Shown: positions 61,007 to 64,000 of the stretch, in pieces
Position numbering within the stretch: position 1 is the stretch's first letter
How the letters are laid out: each line of letters starts with the position of its first letter
Assembly: GCF_001645125.1 (NCBI RefSeq)
Contig: NZ_LXKA01000220.1
Coordinates: 1 to 64,000, forward strand
Source of the DNA: Paraburkholderia ginsengiterrae
Lineage (GTDB): Bacteria > Pseudomonadota > Gammaproteobacteria > Burkholderiales > Burkholderiaceae
Length of the DNA: 64,000 nucleotides
Reading direction: 5' to 3'
The notes under the pieces: model-generated
Told to the model about the DNA's origin: nothing
The model's database searches: none
Seen by the model: only the letters and a program-made list of their open reading frames with translations
Position numbers and translations under genes: made by a program

Positions 61007-62299
61007 ATGTCGTATCGCCGAGGCTGGATCGCCCTCTTTCTCTTTTCACTTTCGATGATCAACTATATGGACCGCATCGCCCTGTCGATCGCGGCCAAAC
61101 CGATCGCGAGCGAATTCAAGCTGACCGCGGTCGGCATGGGGTATCTGTTTTCTTCGTTCATCTGGAGTTACGCGCTCTTCCTGTTGCCGATGGGCGTTCT
61201 CATCGACCGTTTCGGCACCAAACGCATGGCCGGAGTAGGTATCTTCGTCTGGTCCGCGGCAACGGCATTGACTGGTGTCGCTTCCAGCTTCTTCGGTTTG
61301 ATGGCCGCACGGCTGGTGATGGGAGCGGGGGAATCGACGAGCAATCCGGTGGGCGCGAAGGTCATCCGCCAGTGGATCCCCGCAAACGAACGGGGGATGG
61401 TCACCTCGATGTTCAACAGCGGTTCCTATGCGGGACCAGCGATCTGCTCCGTCATGCTCGGCTCGCTAATAGCATTGTTTGGTTGGCGTATATCGTTTGT
61501 CGTCGCGGGTGCGACCGGCTTTGTCTGGCTCGCGGCGTGGCTGATGTTCTTCGACGCGCCCGAGAAAGTGCGTTGGTTGAAAAACGAGGAACGCGACAAG
61601 ATTGTGCGCGAGCGGGATTCGAAACCCGCCTTCACGTCTGACGCTGTGCCTCAGCCCTCGGGTCTGCTGTCGTTGCTGCGCACACCGACCCTCTGGGGAC
61701 TCGCGATTACCCAAGGCTGTAACGTCTATACGCAGTATCTGTTTTTGACCTGGTTGCCGAGCTATCTGCAGACCAGTCGGCACCTGAGCATCACCCACAC
61801 GGGACTATTCTCCGCTGTGCCGTATGCCGCGGCCGTCGTGCTTTGCATTCTGGTCGGCCGCCTAAGCGATCAATACCTCAAGAAGAGCGGCGTGGGCACG
61901 GGTCGCCGCCGTAATGCTGTTGCACTCGCCATGCTGACAGGCGCAGCTATCCTCGCCGTGCCATTTACGTCGAACCTGATTGCACTCCTGCTGGTTTTTT
62001 CGATCACGCTAACCGGAATCGCCTCCACCACGTCATTAAACTTCGCCTTGCTGAACGATCTTCTTCCGAACTCGCGCGATGTGGCCAAGGCGATGGCCTT
62101 CGTTGTCGTCGGCGGCAACATCTTCGGCATGATTGCCCCGATCGCAACGGGCTACGTGATCAACGCGACGGGCAGTTATGACTGGGCATTCGGCATCGCG
62201 GGCATCCTTCTGCTCGTCGGCGCAACGGTCGTGCTCACCATGACGCGCTCGCCAATGGCAGTCAATCGCGGTGCTTCAACTACGCGGGTCACGGTGTAA
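61007..62299 (+). CDS. MFS transporter (ACS family)
   Basis: This 430-residue carrier has 12 helices. It starts MSYRRGWIALFLFSLSMINYMDRIALSIAAKPIASEF, where the NYMDR segment is the ACS-family hallmark. CGGAGAC precedes ATG 61007; the frame is open upstream but lies over the operator. ACS carriers import organic anions such as hexuronates, phthalate or tricarballylate-like acids. Shared operator with acnD links it to that operon. Confidence 0.92.
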   Translation: MSYRRGWIALFLFSLSMINYMDRIALSIAAKPIASEFKLTAVGMGYLFSSFIWSYALFLLPMGVLIDRFGTKRMAGVGIFVWSAATALTGVASSFFGLMAARLVMGAGESTSNPVGAKVIRQWIPANERGMVTSMFNSGSYAGPAICSVMLGSLIALFGWRISFVVAGATGFVWLAAWLMFFDAPEKVRWLKNEERDKIVRERDSKPAFTSDAVPQPSGLLSLLRTPTLWGLAITQGCNVYTQYLFLTWLPSYLQTSRHLSITHTGLFSAVPYAAAVVLCILVGRLSDQYLKKSGVGTGRRRNAVALAMLTGAAILAVPFTSNLIALLLVFSITLTGIASTTSLNFALLNDLLPNSRDVAKAMAFVVVGGNIFGMIAPIATGYVINATGSYDWAFGIAGILLLVGATVVLTMTRSPMAVNRGASTTRVTV

Positions 62300-62524
62300 C
62301 GGTTGAATGTTGCCGTGCCGGCGGCGACGGGCTCGTTCACAGTCGCAGGCAATTTTTCTCCAATGTCGGACCAGTGGACAATCAAAACTGTGCCGCGTCG
62401 GATGAACTCGTTGCCCGCGGACCATTGGATGAGTTCCACCGCACGCGCCAAGGGATCACTGCCGCGATGCGACGTGCAGTTAATACGCGCTCGGCCTGGA
62501 GTGGTCCGCATTCGCCTTGGCTTC

Positions 62525-62833
62525 TCAACTGGGTTGAGGCTGCTGGCACTCCGTTTGGAACCAGTAGTCGACCAGCCGCTGTGCCGCTTGTAGGTCATCC
62601 GGGTAATATGGGTCATACCAAGGTGACGGGTCGTAGCCCGCTTTCCTCAGGGCAGCCAGTTCGCTATGGTGTTGCGCCATCGTAGGGGGCGCGTTGGTCC
62701 TGAGCGCCGCTAGGTCGCGGCACTCTGTTGGACTGAGGTGCGGCCCGGCATACGGCCTGCCGCCGACGGCGCAGCCGGCGAGCAAAAGCACCAGAGTGGG
62801 AAGTATTGACCTTGTTCCAGGCGCTCTTCGCAT
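62525..62833 (-). CDS. DUF4148-like lipoprotein
   Basis: This 102-residue lipoprotein has signal peptide and lipobox LLLAGC, so it is lipid-anchored. The C-terminal half SELAALRKAGYDPSPWYDPYYPDDLQAAQRLVD is the DUF4148 pattern, common and often multicopy in Burkholderia-type genomes. AAGGA precedes the ATG. Function unknown. Confidence 0.82.
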   Translation of the reverse strand: MRRAPGTRSILPTLVLLLAGCAVGGRPYAGPHLSPTECRDLAALRTNAPPTMAQHHSELAALRKAGYDPSPWYDPYYPDDLQAAQRLVDYWFQTECQQPQPS

Positions 62834-63505
62834 AGTACGTGTCCTTCACTACGATGGTGGCAGCCCGCCCGGTGGCATGCGGCCGCACCCGGCGTCTCGT
62901 CGTCAAGTCGTTTCGTCCTTCGAGTGACGATGCCGTCGTGCTGCCGGCTGATACCTAGGAGCGCGACATGGCCGAACAGCACAAACCCGGCGGGAAGGAT
63001 CAGACGTCTGGGACCCTTCTGCTGATCTGACTTGCGACACGCAAGCATTGTTCCCGCCCCGCTATTAGCAGTGTAGATCAGCAAAGCGCGCCGCGAATGC
63101 TCACGCGAGGTCCGCATCCGTGCCTCGGCTGCCCGAAAGTCTCTGTTCGACCCTCTTCGGCCGTTGGAACTGGCGCGACGTGAACGGCGGCTTCAGAGGG
63201 CACAGCGGTCATTGATCTTGTCGAGTCACTCGGTAGATCAAGCGAGCAAATGAGGTACCCGGGCAGCAAGACAAAGCGGCGATCTGGAATGGGTCATTCC
63301 GGCGCGCACGTGCCGGTGGGCCTCGGTGCGGCCGATGCCTGCGGGCTGCTGCATCGGCGAGAACGCTAGGCTGTTTCCGATGATCAGAACCGGCGGCCGC
63401 AATGATTCGATTCGATTTCATATGGGGATCCTGTAATTGCATTGGAGCCCCGGCGGCATCTGGACCTTGAATCCCGAAGCGCCGAGCCCTCCGCGCTTTG
63501 GGACG
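62834..63505. other. Gene-free region with one possible tiny ORF
   Basis: No gene of normal size in 672 bp. AGGAG (62957-62961) lies 6 bases before an ATG at 62968 that opens a 20-residue frame (MAEQHKPGGKDQTSGTLLLI); it may be a small or truncated protein, but evidence is weak. Confidence 0.4.
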
Positions 63506-64000
63506 TCACTCGTTGCGCAGCGGCCTGAAGGCCGCGCGTAGCTCTTCGGCGAAGAGCCGGGGCTGCTCCCACGCGGCAAAGTGGCCGCCCTTATCGAGCT
63601 TGTTGTAATGGATGAGCCTGGGATAGGCCCTCTCCGTCCAGCTCCGCGGTGCCGCATAGATCTCGTCAGGAAAGACGCTCACGGCCACCGGGATGGTGAC
63701 GTGCTTCGGGGCGAAGAAGTCGAGCTTGTTGTCCCAATAGAGACGAGCCGAAGAGACCGCCGTGTTCGTCAGCCAGTAGAGCGTGATGTTGTCGAGTATG
63801 TCGTCTCGCGTCAGGCCTTCGCTCTGACCGTCGAAGACGCGCGCAATGAGCGCATAGCTGCGCGCGTCGTGATCGAGCATCCACGCGGCGAGGCCAACAG
63901 GCGAGTCCTCGATTCCGTACAGCGTCTGCGGGCGATTTGCCATCTCCTGGGCGTAGCCCAGGCCATGCCTGTAGAAGAAATCGAGCTGGTCGTAGGCATG
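63506..64000 (-). CDS. Epoxide hydrolase family protein (alpha/beta hydrolase), partial
   Basis: Only the C-terminal 164 codons are in the window; the start lies beyond the right edge. The sequence reads AYDQLDFFYRHGLGYAQEMA, then NRPQTLYGIEDSPVGLAAWMLDH and the C-terminal catalytic His in KGGHFAAWEQPRLFAEELR. This pattern belongs to the EHN-type epoxide hydrolases, which are larger proteins (about 400 residues). An ATG at 63943 inside the gene is not the true start. Confidence 0.85.
   Translation of the reverse strand, partial: HAYDQLDFFYRHGLGYAQEMANRPQTLYGIEDSPVGLAAWMLDHDARSYALIARVFDGQSEGLTRDDILDNITLYWLTNTAVSSARLYWDNKLDFFAPKHVTIPVAVSVFPDEIYAAPRSWTERAYPRLIHYNKLDKGGHFAAWEQPRLFAEELRAAFRPLRNE

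Overview
The base composition (high GC), long divergent catabolic operons, OmpC-type porins, many LysR/GntR/AraC regulators and a DUF4148-type lipoprotein all suggest a chromosomal segment of a Burkholderia/Paraburkholderia-like betaproteobacterium. This is inferred from gene content; no marker gene in the window fixes the species. No rRNA, tRNA or CRISPR array was found.

Layout. (1) 1-20.4 kb is a purine-catabolism island. It holds a nucleoside/purine ABC importer (ATPase, two permeases, BMP binding protein), a LysR regulator, 8-oxoguanine deaminase, uraH, puuD, allA, allantoicase, uraD, puuE, an allantoin-racemase-like protein, an NCS1 permease and a GntR regulator. Together these cover urate -> 5-hydroxyisourate -> OHCU -> allantoin -> allantoate -> ureidoglycolate -> glyoxylate. 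An unrelated AraC/SDR pair is embedded in it, and a partial tartronate-semialdehyde-reductase-like gene and a dodecin lie at the left edge. (2) 20.6-23.3 kb holds housekeeping genes: an LD-carboxypeptidase, tadA, a DUF1992 protein and a 2'-5' RNA ligase with a LexA-type SOS box upstream. (3) 23.8-25.7 kb is a two-gene encapsulin nanocompartment operon: a Dyp peroxidase with a C-terminal targeting peptide, and the shell protein. (4) 25.7-28.2 kb is a TetR/glycosyltransferase pair abutting a truncated aldo/keto reductase.

(5) 28.6-38 kb is a LysR-controlled acyl-CoA pathway: ligase, dehydrogenase, CaiB-type CoA-transferase and MFS carrier, followed by a porin, a BON protein and a secreted NylB/class C beta-lactamase-like hydrolase. 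(6) 38-43.6 kb is gene-poor and scarred: a transglutaminase-like protein missing its catalytic His, small orphan genes, an internally deleted insertion sequence with intact terminal inverted repeats, and a frameshifted remnant. (7) 43.6-52.1 kb is an amine-catabolism-like cluster: porin, APC permease, AraC regulator, aldehyde dehydrogenase, cupin, and a PuuB/OrdL-like FAD oxidoreductase. Three of its promoters share a repeated AAATTGG motif in pairs spaced 20 bp. (8) 53-62.3 kb is a GntR-controlled cluster with acnD, a lactonase and prpF, two orphan substrate-binding proteins and an MFS carrier. A related 22-bp palindromic site sits before acnD and before the carrier. (9) The right edge has a lipoprotein and a partial epoxide hydrolase.

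Most notable for follow-up: the encapsulin operon, whose shell-gene ribosome-binding site is written inside the cargo-targeting peptide codons; the acnD-lactonase-prpF cluster, whose substrate is not obvious; and the two candidate regulons with conserved operator sites.
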